The notes below the pieces were generated by a model. That model had not been told where the DNA came from and did not search any database. It was given only the letters and a program-made list of their open reading frames with translations. Below are positions 1 to 5,151 of a DNA stretch of 5,800 nt, piece by piece. How positions within the stretch are numbered: position 1 is the stretch's first letter; every line of letters begins with the position of its first letter. Both the position numbers and the translations under genes were made by a program. The DNA is from JBBIPA01 sp037443085 (GTDB lineage: Bacteria; Chloroflexota; Dehalococcoidia; GIF9; UBA5629), in the NCBI GenBank assembly GCA_037443085.1, contig JBBIPA010000081.1, positions 1 through 5,800 of the forward strand, read 5' to 3'.

Positions 1-108
1 TGGTCCCGACGCCGGTGGTGGCTGCGGTGGCGGTGACGGCGGTGGTGTTGGCGGCTGAGATGGTGATGGGGCCGGTGCCGGTGCTGGCGCTGGGGCGGGA
101 GACGGCGA
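1..108 (-). repeat. GC-rich low-complexity Pro/Ala-coding tract
   Basis: This stretch is made almost entirely of CCN and GCN codons on the minus strand (GGY/GGC-rich on the plus strand). It encodes first an Ala-Pro alternation (about residues 30-40) and then Pro-Pro-X units (about 45-58). The degenerate third positions show it is not a perfect microsatellite, which suggests selection on the protein linker. It is much more GC-rich than the AT-rich signal-peptide codons just before it. The left boundary is the window edge. Confidence 0.6.
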
Positions 109-186
109 CTGCTCAGCGCAGGATAGACTGAAGATAGCAAGCAATAAAATCAACACCACCGATGCAGAAATTAAAATGCCTTTCAT
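1..186 (-). CDS. Proline-rich probable lipoprotein, N-terminal part only (runs off window)
   Basis: The first 62 codons are open from the ATG at 186-184 to the window edge with no stop, so the gene is truncated by the window. A GAGGT Shine-Dalgarno site (complement of 191-195) lies 4 nt before the ATG. The product starts with one lysine (K2), a hydrophobic stretch at residues 4-19 and then S20-L21-S22-C23, which looks like a signal peptide with a lipobox-type cysteine. The box is imperfect: Ser rather than Leu at -3. From residue 27 onward the chain is a Pro/Ala/Ser linker (alternating Ala-Pro, then Pro-Pro-X), typical of a flexible tether between a membrane anchor and an exported domain. I infer export to the cell surface or periplasm. 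The functional domain lies outside the window, so no role can be given. The gene follows the CoA-binding gene by 39 nt and may be the last gene of that operon or a separate one. Confidence 0.7.
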   Translation of the reverse strand, partial: MKGILISASVVLILLLAIFSLSCAEQSPSPAPAPAPAPAPSPSQPPTPPPSPPPQPPPASGP

Positions 187-225
187 TGTTACCTCATTCC
201 TTTCAATAGACAATCAATCTCCTGT

Positions 226-621
226 TTATTTCTGGATAAGTCGTTCGTGCTCTTTCTTAATGCACTTGTCCATGACCACCAGCAGGCCAGCCTTCTTGGC
301 TTTAGCAGCAGCGGCCTCGTTGATGACGCCTTCCTGCATCCATATTACTCTAGCCCCGATGCGAATTGCCTCCTCAACTACAGGCATCACCTCATCAGAG
401 CTGCGGAAGATATCCACCACCTCCACCTTTTCCTTTATCGCCTTCAGGTCAGGATAGCTGGTATGTCCCAGTACCTCCTTGACATTAGGGTTAACCGGAA
501 TGACGTGGTAGCCATGATGAGCCAGATACTCGAACACCCGGTGGCTGGGACGCTCTGAATTGGGCGATGCCCCTACCACAGCGATGTTGTGAAATTCAGT
601 TAGAATTTTCTTCTCCAGCAT
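226..621 (-). CDS. CoA-binding protein, YccU-like (CoA_binding_2, Rossmann fold)
   Basis: A 131-residue protein covering a single CoA-binding Rossmann domain like the N-terminal domain of succinyl-CoA synthetase alpha and ADP-forming acyl-CoA synthetases. Family marks are the nucleotide loop at residues 13-22 (IAVVGASPNS), RPSHRVFEYL (24-33), the second strand HVIPVNP (39-45), VDIFRSSDEV (69-78), RVIWMQEGV (91-99) and the C-terminal DKCIKKEH (118-125). Length is usual for the family. It is cytosolic, with no signal peptide. Members are known to bind CoA, but their job is mostly unknown. It lies 20 nt downstream of korB, and that enzyme consumes CoA. I infer a role in CoA or acyl-CoA handling for the oxidoreductase, or regulation by CoA. 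No catalytic ligase (ATP-grasp) domain is present, so it is not an acyl-CoA synthetase on its own. Confidence is high for the family and low for the role. Confidence 0.9.
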   Translation of the reverse strand: MLEKKILTEFHNIAVVGASPNSERPSHRVFEYLAHHGYHVIPVNPNVKEVLGHTSYPDLKAIKEKVEVVDIFRSSDEVMPVVEEAIRIGARVIWMQEGVINEAAAAKAKKAGLLVVMDKCIKKEHERLIQK

Positions 622-637
622 AATTTTATCTTTTCTT

Positions 638-643
638 CCTCCT
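638..643 (-). promoter_or_regulatory. Distant Shine-Dalgarno AGGAGG overlapping the korB stop
   Basis: The perfect AGGAGG overlaps the TAG stop of korB (644-642) and lies 16 nt before the ATG of the CoA-binding gene, longer than the usual 5-10 nt. No in-frame ATG, GTG or TTG lies nearer. The family's usual N-terminus also fits the annotated ATG. The overlap suggests that ribosomes finishing korB help start this gene (translational coupling). Confidence 0.5.
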
Positions 644-1499
644 ATAGAAGTTCCTCTAGCAGGCTTTCTATCCTTCGCGGTACCACCGACTGCTTCACCA
701 GTGGCCCCTGAGCCAGCACAGAAAGTTGCTCCTCAAAAGTGGGGGCTTCTTTCATATAAATAACGCCGATGGGTATCTTCCCATCCCCTTCCTGGGATTT
801 ACTGAACGCCACTAGCTTATCACCGGGATTATACTCAGCTTCATTCTCCAGACTATATACCCGCTCCCGATACCAGCTATAGGTATTTTTATGGTTGAAC
901 GAGACACAGGGCTGCAGAATATCGATTAAAGCAAAACCCTGATATTTGATGCCCAGCTTAATAAGACTGGTAAGGTGCTCGGCATCACCGGCAAACCCTC
1001 GTGCCACAAAGCCGGCGCCAGCAGCTATCGCCACTGCCACAGGATTCAGCGGATTCCAGGCGCCATCGAGCGATGTCCTGGTAACAAAGCCCTGGTCGCT
1101 GGTAGGCGAAGCCTGCCCCTTGGTCAGACCATAAACCTGATTATTATGCACCAGATAGGTGATATTATGGTTTCGTCGAGCGCTGTGGATAAAATGATTG
1201 CCCCCCTCGCCGTAGCCATCACCATCGCCACCAACCGCAATGACCGTAAGCTCCGGGTTTGCTATCTTGGCTCCGATAGCAGCAGGCAACGGCCTGCCGT
1301 GGAGCACATTAAGCACATTGCCTCTGGTATAGTGCGGCAACTTGCCCGCCTGCCCAATGCCGGATACCAGCAAAACCCGATGTGGCTCAATATCAAGCTC
1401 CACCAGCGCCTGGTTGAGCGCCCGCAAAATACCAAAATTGCCACAGCCGGGACACCAGGCTGGATTTAGCCCGGCATAATCAGACGCTGTTACCGTCAT
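642..1499 (-). CDS. korB: 2-oxoacid:ferredoxin oxidoreductase, beta subunit (TPP-binding)
   Basis: 285 residues, full length for the beta subunit of the fused gamma-alpha/beta type of 2-oxoacid:ferredoxin oxidoreductase. It binds thiamine diphosphate and a [4Fe-4S] cluster and decarboxylates the 2-oxoacid. Visible motifs are WCPGCGNFG (15-23, Cys16 and Cys19), HGRPLPAAIGAK (67-78), the TPP/Mg motif GDGDGYGEGG (91-100) through NNQVYG (119-124), GLTKGQASPTS (124-134) and LQPCVSFN (195-202, Cys198), then a PFO_beta_C-type tail. Oddly, the third cluster cysteine is absent: SGIGQAGK (46-53) has Gln50 where characterised Sulfolobus-type enzymes have SGIGC. The protein has only three cysteines in all. 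Lys53 appears to match the lysine of the Sulfolobus enzyme linked to 2-oxoglutarate recognition, which mildly favours 2-oxoglutarate, but the substrate is unproven. The ATG overlaps the korA stop (ATGA). An AAGGAG site (complement of 1508-1513) lies 8 nt upstream. Confidence 0.95.
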   Translation of the reverse strand: MTVTASDYAGLNPAWCPGCGNFGILRALNQALVELDIEPHRVLLVSGIGQAGKLPHYTRGNVLNVLHGRPLPAAIGAKIANPELTVIAVGGDGDGYGEGGNHFIHSARRNHNITYLVHNNQVYGLTKGQASPTSDQGFVTRTSLDGAWNPLNPVAVAIAAGAGFVARGFAGDAEHLTSLIKLGIKYQGFALIDILQPCVSFNHKNTYSWYRERVYSLENEAEYNPGDKLVAFSKSQEGDGKIPIGVIYMKEAPTFEEQLSVLAQGPLVKQSVVPRRIESLLEELL

Positions 1500-3205
1500 G
1501 GCAGCTTCTCCTTTTTCATCTCGCGGACAATATGCTCGGGAGTAAAGGGACGCCCGTCATACTTGAGCACAGTGCTGGCTTTTCTCCCCGTCTCAGCTCG
1601 GATGAGATGGGCAAGCTGTCCCGTGGCATTGTTTTCGATGACATAAACCTTCTGAGCAGCATCCATAATCCCCGCTACGAATCCGACAGGAAAAGGCCAT
1701 ATCTCATTTAGCTGAACTGAATTAACGCTAACCTTTTTCTGCCGCAAAATATCCACGGCTTCGCGGATAGCACCACAGGTACTGCCCCAGCCGATAAGCG
1801 TTGTCCTTGCTTTTTTATCCCCATACAGTTGCGGGGTCGCAATCTCCTGCCTCAGCCCATCGAATTTACGCAACCGTTTCTGCATCATCTTCGTCCTGGT
1901 TTCAGCATCTTCGATGAGATGACCTGCCTCATCATGCTCGTCGGAATCGGTCACCACCAGCGCTTTCCCCTGCAACGGAAAGGCACGAGGCGAAATGCCA
2001 GAATCAGTTATCAGGTGACGTTTATATTCGCCCGATACTCCTTCAGAGAACAATAAGCCTCTATCGACAGTCACCCGGGACAGGTCGAACTTCTCCACGG
2101 TGGTATAGGAGCTGGCCAGATGCTGGTCGGTCAAAACAATGACCGGCAGTTGATACTTCTCCGCTAAGTTAAAAGCCTTCACAGTGAGCCAGAAAGCATC
2201 TTCGATAGTAGCTGGAGCCAGGACGGCACGGGGAAACTCACCATGTGCAGCATGGAGCATAAACTCCAGGTCGCCCTGCTCCGTTCGCGTGGGCAAGCCA
2301 ATGGCGGGGCCGGGACGCTGCCCCTCCACCACCACAATCGGCGTCTCGGTCATACCGGCCAACCCCAAGCCCTCCACCATGAGGCAAAAGCCACCGCCGG
2401 AGGTAGCAGTCATCGCCCTGACGCCGGCATAGCCGGCACCGATGACCATATTAATTGCTGCTATTTCATCCTCGGACTGCATTACCACCAGGCCTAATTC
2501 CTTCGCCTTCGCCGACAGATACTCCATAATGCCAGTGACCGGGGTCATAGGATATGCCGCCATGAACTTGCAGCCAGCGGCAATTGCGCCCAGCGCTATG
2601 GCTTCATTACCATTGAGCAGCATCCGCCTGGTATCGCCGAGAAGAAGCAACTTATGATTAAAACTACCCTTGTAGTTCTGCTGCGCATAGTCATATCCTG
2701 CCCTAGCTGCCTTGATATTGCTCTCTCCGATTTCACCACTGCCGAATTGGACTCTTAGAATGTCAGCCACCGCACCGAAATCATACTGCACCAGCCCCAG
2801 AGCCACGCCAAAGGCAACAGAATTCGCCATAATCCTGTGTCCAGCGCTTTCCTCAGCCAGCCTGTTCAGTGGGACCTTGAAGATACTGGCATTGTCAGCT
2901 ACCTCTCCTGTTTTTTCGCCATCAAACACAATGATGCCTCCGGGTGACAGCTCTTGACGATGCAGGTCGATGCTCTCCTTATTCAGAGCAATCAGCATGT
3001 TTACCGGCTCGGCTATGGCGCCCACGGGGCTATCTTTCACCCTGACGCGGTAGAAGTTATGCCCACCCCTGACCCGGGACTCATAGTCCTGATCGGCAAA
3101 GACATGGTAGCCGCCCCGGGTAAAAACCTTGGCCAGCAGAAAACCTACTGATTGCACCCCCTGCCCCGCCTCACCACCCACCATAAAACTAAAATGTATC
3201 GACAT
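1496..3205 (-). CDS. korA: 2-oxoacid:ferredoxin oxidoreductase, fused gamma-alpha subunit
   Basis: 569 residues: a gamma domain (about 1-190) fused to an alpha domain (about 195-569), as in Sulfolobus-type and many bacterial KorA proteins. The gamma domain shows GGEAGQGVQSVG (10-21) and SRVRGGHNFYRVRV (43-56). The alpha domain opens with the 2-oxoacid motif as YPMTP (218-222; the classical form is YPITP), then SEDEIAAINMVIGAGYAG (244-261), TSGGGF (268-273) and GPAIGLPT (299-306). The transketolase C-like domain includes GWGSTCGAI (472-480). With the beta subunit it should make acyl-CoA, CO2 and reduced ferredoxin from a 2-oxoacid and CoA in the cytosol. There is no CxxC or ferredoxin-like cluster domain (cysteines only at 212, 274 and 477), so the complex's only recognisable iron-sulfur site is in KorB. 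The start follows GGAG (complement of 3213-3216) by 7 nt. It lies 29 nt after the Rieske gene. Confidence 0.95.
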   Translation of the reverse strand: MSIHFSFMVGGEAGQGVQSVGFLLAKVFTRGGYHVFADQDYESRVRGGHNFYRVRVKDSPVGAIAEPVNMLIALNKESIDLHRQELSPGGIIVFDGEKTGEVADNASIFKVPLNRLAEESAGHRIMANSVAFGVALGLVQYDFGAVADILRVQFGSGEIGESNIKAARAGYDYAQQNYKGSFNHKLLLLGDTRRMLLNGNEAIALGAIAAGCKFMAAYPMTPVTGIMEYLSAKAKELGLVVMQSEDEIAAINMVIGAGYAGVRAMTATSGGGFCLMVEGLGLAGMTETPIVVVEGQRPGPAIGLPTRTEQGDLEFMLHAAHGEFPRAVLAPATIEDAFWLTVKAFNLAEKYQLPVIVLTDQHLASSYTTVEKFDLSRVTVDRGLLFSEGVSGEYKRHLITDSGISPRAFPLQGKALVVTDSDEHDEAGHLIEDAETRTKMMQKRLRKFDGLRQEIATPQLYGDKKARTTLIGWGSTCGAIREAVDILRQKKVSVNSVQLNEIWPFPVGFVAGIMDAAQKVYVIENNATGQLAHLIRAETGRKASTVLKYDGRPFTPEHIVREMKKEKLP

Positions 3206-3234
3206 TACCTAGCTCCATAGCTCCAGCGCAATAG

Positions 3235-3582
3235 CTACATATCCACCAGCACACTATCGCCTTCGACCTTCACCCTGTAAGTAACCAATGGCCTGGGGGA
3301 TCTGAGCACTTTGCCCAGCTTTGAGGCAAAGCCAGTGAAATTAGTCCAGCGGATTACCTTGCCATCAGCTAGGTCGAACTGAGAGCCATGCAGCGGACAG
3401 GTGACGATGGTTCCTTCCAATTTGCCCTCAGCCAGTTTGCCTCCCAAATGGGGACAGCGACTTCCCGCGGCATAGTAGCTATCATCCACCCGAGCCAACA
3501 AGATTTCACGTCCAGAAGCCTGAACTACTTTCATTTCACCGTTGGCAAGATCGTCTTTCTTAGCAACCACAGCTTTAGGCAT
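3235..3582 (-). CDS. Rieske [2Fe-2S] ferredoxin-like protein
   Basis: A 115-residue soluble protein that is essentially one Rieske domain. Box 1 is C43-P-H45 and box 2 is C62-P-L-H65, separated by 16 residues, so all four ligands of the [2Fe-2S] cluster (2 Cys, 2 His) are present. After box 2 come GSQFDLADGKV (66-76) and a basic stretch around RSPRPL (94-99). The length and lack of a membrane helix match the NirD/dioxygenase-ferredoxin-like group rather than the cytochrome bc1 Rieske subunit. There is no oxygenase catalytic domain or partner in the window. It is first in line with korA and korB at 29 nt spacing, so probable co-transcription suggests electron transfer to or protection of that enzyme; this is inference. 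An AGAGGT site (complement of 3591-3596) lies 8 nt before the ATG. Confidence 0.92.
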   Translation of the reverse strand: MPKAVVAKKDDLANGEMKVVQASGREILLARVDDSYYAAGSRCPHLGGKLAEGKLEGTIVTCPLHGSQFDLADGKVIRWTNFTGFASKLGKVLRSPRPLVTYRVKVEGDSVLVDM

Positions 3583-3626
3583 AACATATCACCTCTCAGA
3601 AACATATGATTGTCATTGCCAATCCC

Positions 3627-3643
3627 CCATTGAAGGACAATGG
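3627..3643. repeat. Short inverted repeat CCATTG/CAATGG
   Basis: A perfect 6-bp inverted repeat with a 5-nt loop (AAGGA on the plus strand), within the same spacer and about 45-60 nt before the Rieske start codon. It could be a repeat fragment or an operator for the Rieske-kor operon. No T-run follows, so it is not a terminator. Confidence 0.35.
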
Positions 3644-3667
3644 CGTAATTGTTTCCCCTATCATATC

Positions 3668-3696
3668 ATTGCGAGGTACGATAGTACCGAAGCAAT
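3668..3696. repeat. Two-stem hairpin at the core of the repeat
   Basis: ATTGC (3668-3672) pairs with GCAAT (3692-3696). After a small internal loop (GA against GAA), GGTAC (3675-3679) pairs with GTACC (3684-3688) around a GATA tetraloop. Both stems are perfect 5-bp stems. No U-tract follows on either strand, so it is not a canonical rho-independent terminator. It could still shape the RNA between the stress genes and the Rieske gene, for example as an mRNA-stabilising or attenuating structure. Confidence 0.65.
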
Positions 3697-3742
3697 CTTT
3701 TGATTCTGGGAAATACCTGAAGCAATAACAGATACAATCTCG

Positions 3743-4207
3743 TTACTTGCCGCTCTTGGCGCCCGGAGGCGAGACTATCAATACTGGAATCTGGGCATGG
3801 TGCACTATCCTATCGGCAACGCTGCCCATAGCCCAGCGCGCCACCCCCGACCTGCCATGTGTGGTCACGATAATCAAATCCACCTGATTCTTCCTGGCAT
3901 AGTCCAGTATCTCGTCAGCAGCTTTGCCATGAGCCAAGGCTGTTTTCACATTAATGCCCTCACTGCTCAGCTTATCAACCACACCAGCGAGATACCCTTT
4001 TAGCCAGTCCAGCGCCTGTTTTTCCGCCTGAACACCCAGATCAACAGCCGAAAAACCACTCAACTCACCCGCTAACGGAATCGGCTCTACCACACCAATT
4101 AAAACTACCTCTGGAACCTGACAGCCTGTAGCTATCGCCTTCATATGCACCAGGCTGCGCTCGGCAAGCTCGGAGCCATCCAGTGGCACCAGTATCTTTT
4201 TATACAT
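3743..4207 (-). CDS. Universal stress protein UspA family (copy 2)
   Basis: 154 residues, one Usp domain of normal length. It begins MYKKILVPLDGSELAE (the first strand and loop of the fold) and has VDLIIVTTHGRSGVARWAMGS at about 111-131. That stretch contains the HG-9x-GS part of the ATP-binding motif, with Thr in place of the first Gly. Such variants are common in ATP-binding Usp proteins, so nucleotide binding is likely. Usp proteins act in the cytosol in survival under starvation, oxidant or energy stress, but targets are rarely known. By eye it is well over half identical to the upstream copy, differing mostly in the central segment (about 44-72), so the two arose by tandem duplication. 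An in-frame TAA directly precedes the ribosome site, so the ATG at 4207 is the only ATG, GTG or TTG start in reach. Confidence 0.93.
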   Translation of the reverse strand: MYKKILVPLDGSELAERSLVHMKAIATGCQVPEVVLIGVVEPIPLAGELSGFSAVDLGVQAEKQALDWLKGYLAGVVDKLSSEGINVKTALAHGKAADEILDYARKNQVDLIIVTTHGRSGVARWAMGSVADRIVHHAQIPVLIVSPPGAKSGK

Positions 4208-4211
4208 GCCA

Positions 4212-4219
4212 CCCCCCCC
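4212..4219 (-). promoter_or_regulatory. Eight-G tract serving as ribosome binding site
   Basis: The Shine-Dalgarno region of usp copy 2 reads AAGGGGGGGG and ends 4 nt before the ATG. Eight consecutive G's can pair with the anti-SD only in part, and such tracts can slip during replication. A change in G number would alter SD spacing or strength. It is also a place where a sequencing length error is possible, though an error there would not affect the reading frame. Confidence 0.45.
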
Positions 4220-4267
4220 TTAACAGCGAATTTTGAATTCATTGATAGCCCTCACAAAAACGCCGTG

Positions 4268-4729
4268 TTACTCAACTGCTCGGCACGCCGGTGCTGCCGC
4301 CACCAGTACTGGCACTGTGGCATGGCGCACTACCCTATCAGCCACGCTACCGAATGCCCAACGAGCCGGCCCTGACCTGCCATGACTGCTCATGATAATC
4401 AAATCGACCCTGTTCTTGCTGGCATATTCCAGTATCCTGTCGGCAGCCATGCCTTCAGCAACCGCAGTTTTAGCATTGATGCCCTCTTTCTGTAACTTAG
4501 CGGCTGTTTTAGCTAGGTAGCCTTCGGTAGCAGTACGTATCCCTTTTGTGGCATCACGCAGCCAATCCTGCCCCAGCTCGCTGGCAATCTGGCTGGAATG
4601 GATGGGCTCGACCACACCAAATAAAACCACCTCAGGAACCTGGCAACTTGAGGCTATTGCCCTGACATGCGCCAGAGCACAGTCCGCCAACTCCGAACCA
4701 TCTAATGGCGCCAGTATCTTTTTGTACAT
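4268..4729 (-). CDS. Universal stress protein UspA family (copy 1)
   Basis: 153 residues, one Usp domain. It starts MYKKILAPLDGSELAD and carries VDLIIMSSHGRSGPARWAFGS near 110-130, with the HG-9x-GS ATP-binding motif (Ser at the first motif position). The ATG at 4729 has a strong AAGGAGG (complement of 4735-4741) 5 nt upstream. The downstream paralogue starts 60 nt after its stop. The Usp fold is usually a dimer, so the two copies may form homo- or heterodimers; this is inference. Unlike copy 2, it has a central QIASELGQDWLRDATKG segment (about 47-63) and a divergent C-terminus with a cysteine. It follows the superoxide dismutase and CMD genes, which points to oxidative or redox stress as the likely setting. 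Confidence 0.93.
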   Translation of the reverse strand: MYKKILAPLDGSELADCALAHVRAIASSCQVPEVVLFGVVEPIHSSQIASELGQDWLRDATKGIRTATEGYLAKTAAKLQKEGINAKTAVAEGMAADRILEYASKNRVDLIIMSSHGRSGPARWAFGSVADRVVRHATVPVLVAAAPACRAVE

Positions 4730-4754
4730 ATCAACCTCCTTTTTTAACTATTTC

Positions 4755-4771
4755 AGCAATGTGAGATTGCT
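4755..4771. repeat. Short inverted repeat AGCAAT/ATTGCT before usp copy 1
   Basis: A perfect 6-bp inverted repeat around a 5-nt loop (GTGAG on the plus strand), in the 79-nt spacer between the CMD gene and usp copy 1. It shares the GCAAT...ATTGC core of the larger repeat at 3613-3726 and may be a relic of the same family. No T-run follows on either strand, so it is unlikely to terminate transcription. It could also be an operator for the usp pair. Confidence 0.35.
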
Positions 4772-4808
4772 ACAACTAGATTCCATAGGTATTGTCTATA
4801 ACAAAATC

Positions 4809-5126
4809 TTAATTTGTTTTCCGAATGACTTCTTCCACCCACTTCATGGCGGCGATCATAGTGGGAAATCCAGCAGTGGTCGTGGCCATGAGTACGGCAT
4901 GTCGCAGTTCCTTAACAGTAATGCCTTCCTCTAATGCTCTGCGGGCATGTGACCGCACTGCACCCTCGGAATTAATGCCGATGGCGATGCCCAGCTTAAT
5001 CAGCCGCTGGCATTTTTTGTCCAGCGGCCCCTGCTTATTGCAGATCTCTGCCAGTTCGTCATAAGCCTTGGCCACCTTGGGGAACTGACCCTGAAACTCT
5101 TTATAAATCTCAGGTAAGTATGGCAT
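4809..5126 (-). CDS. Carboxymuconolactone decarboxylase (CMD/AhpD)-family protein lacking the CxxC
   Basis: 105 residues, an all-helical CMD-domain protein. The family helix reads RLIKLGIAIGINSEGAVRSH (41-60), followed by ARRALEEGIT and a second helix RHAVLMATTTAGFPTMIAAM (75-94). AhpD-type peroxidases have CxxCxxxH before the equivalent of His60. Here those two positions are Ser53 and Ala56, so there is no thiol pair for peroxidase chemistry; the only cysteines are C29 and C39. Glu54 and His60 remain. This cysteine-less form is, as I recall, common in Dehalococcoidia-like genomes, and its function is unknown. True gamma-carboxymuconolactone decarboxylase also lacks the CxxC, but no aromatic-degradation genes are nearby. 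AGGAGG (complement of 5133-5138) sits 6 nt before the ATG, 25 nt after the superoxide dismutase gene, so the two are surely co-transcribed. Confidence 0.88.
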   Translation of the reverse strand: MPYLPEIYKEFQGQFPKVAKAYDELAEICNKQGPLDKKCQRLIKLGIAIGINSEGAVRSHARRALEEGITVKELRHAVLMATTTAGFPTMIAAMKWVEEVIRKTN

Positions 5127-5151
5127 GATTCACCTCCTCTCCTCATAAAAC

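Larger units (their letters stand above)
3613..3726. repeat. Nested small repeat (REP/MITE-like) in the intergenic spacer
   Basis: The spacer 3583-3742 carries TCATTGC twice (3613-3619 and 3666-3672) and GAAGCAAT twice (3689-3696 and 3719-3726; in fuller form TACCGAAGCAAT and TACCTGAAGCAAT). The outer ATTGC and GCAAT are inverted, and so are the inner pair, so the whole looks like one palindromic unit nested in or duplicated beside another. The CATTGCGAG...CGAAGCAATC pattern resembles small dispersed repeats I recall from Dehalococcoidia and some Deltaproteobacteria. A single window cannot show that it is multicopy. No gene or convincing promoter was found in the spacer. Confidence 0.5.

Noticed and set aside
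226..621. CoA-binding protein as a fragment of an ADP-forming acyl-CoA synthetase
   Set aside because: The length and C-terminal DKCIKKEH motif match the free-standing YccU family. There is no frameshift or remnant of the rest of a synthetase next to it.
975..1469. 164-codon open frame on the plus strand
   Set aside because: It lies wholly inside korB on the other strand, and korB has full family motifs. The plus-strand product shows no recognisable domain.
3660..3665. TATGAT on the minus strand as a -10 box for the Rieske-kor operon
   Set aside because: No acceptable -35 box lies 16-18 nt upstream, and the hexamer lies beside the hairpin. A promoter is likely somewhere in the spacer but cannot be pinned down.
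3668..3696. Hairpin as a rho-independent terminator for the usp genes
   Set aside because: The stems are short, split by an internal loop, and no T-run follows on either strand. It fits a repeat element better.
3613..3726. Direct repeats as a CRISPR array
   Set aside because: The repeats are only 7-13 bp, occur twice each and have no regular spacers. No cas gene is near.
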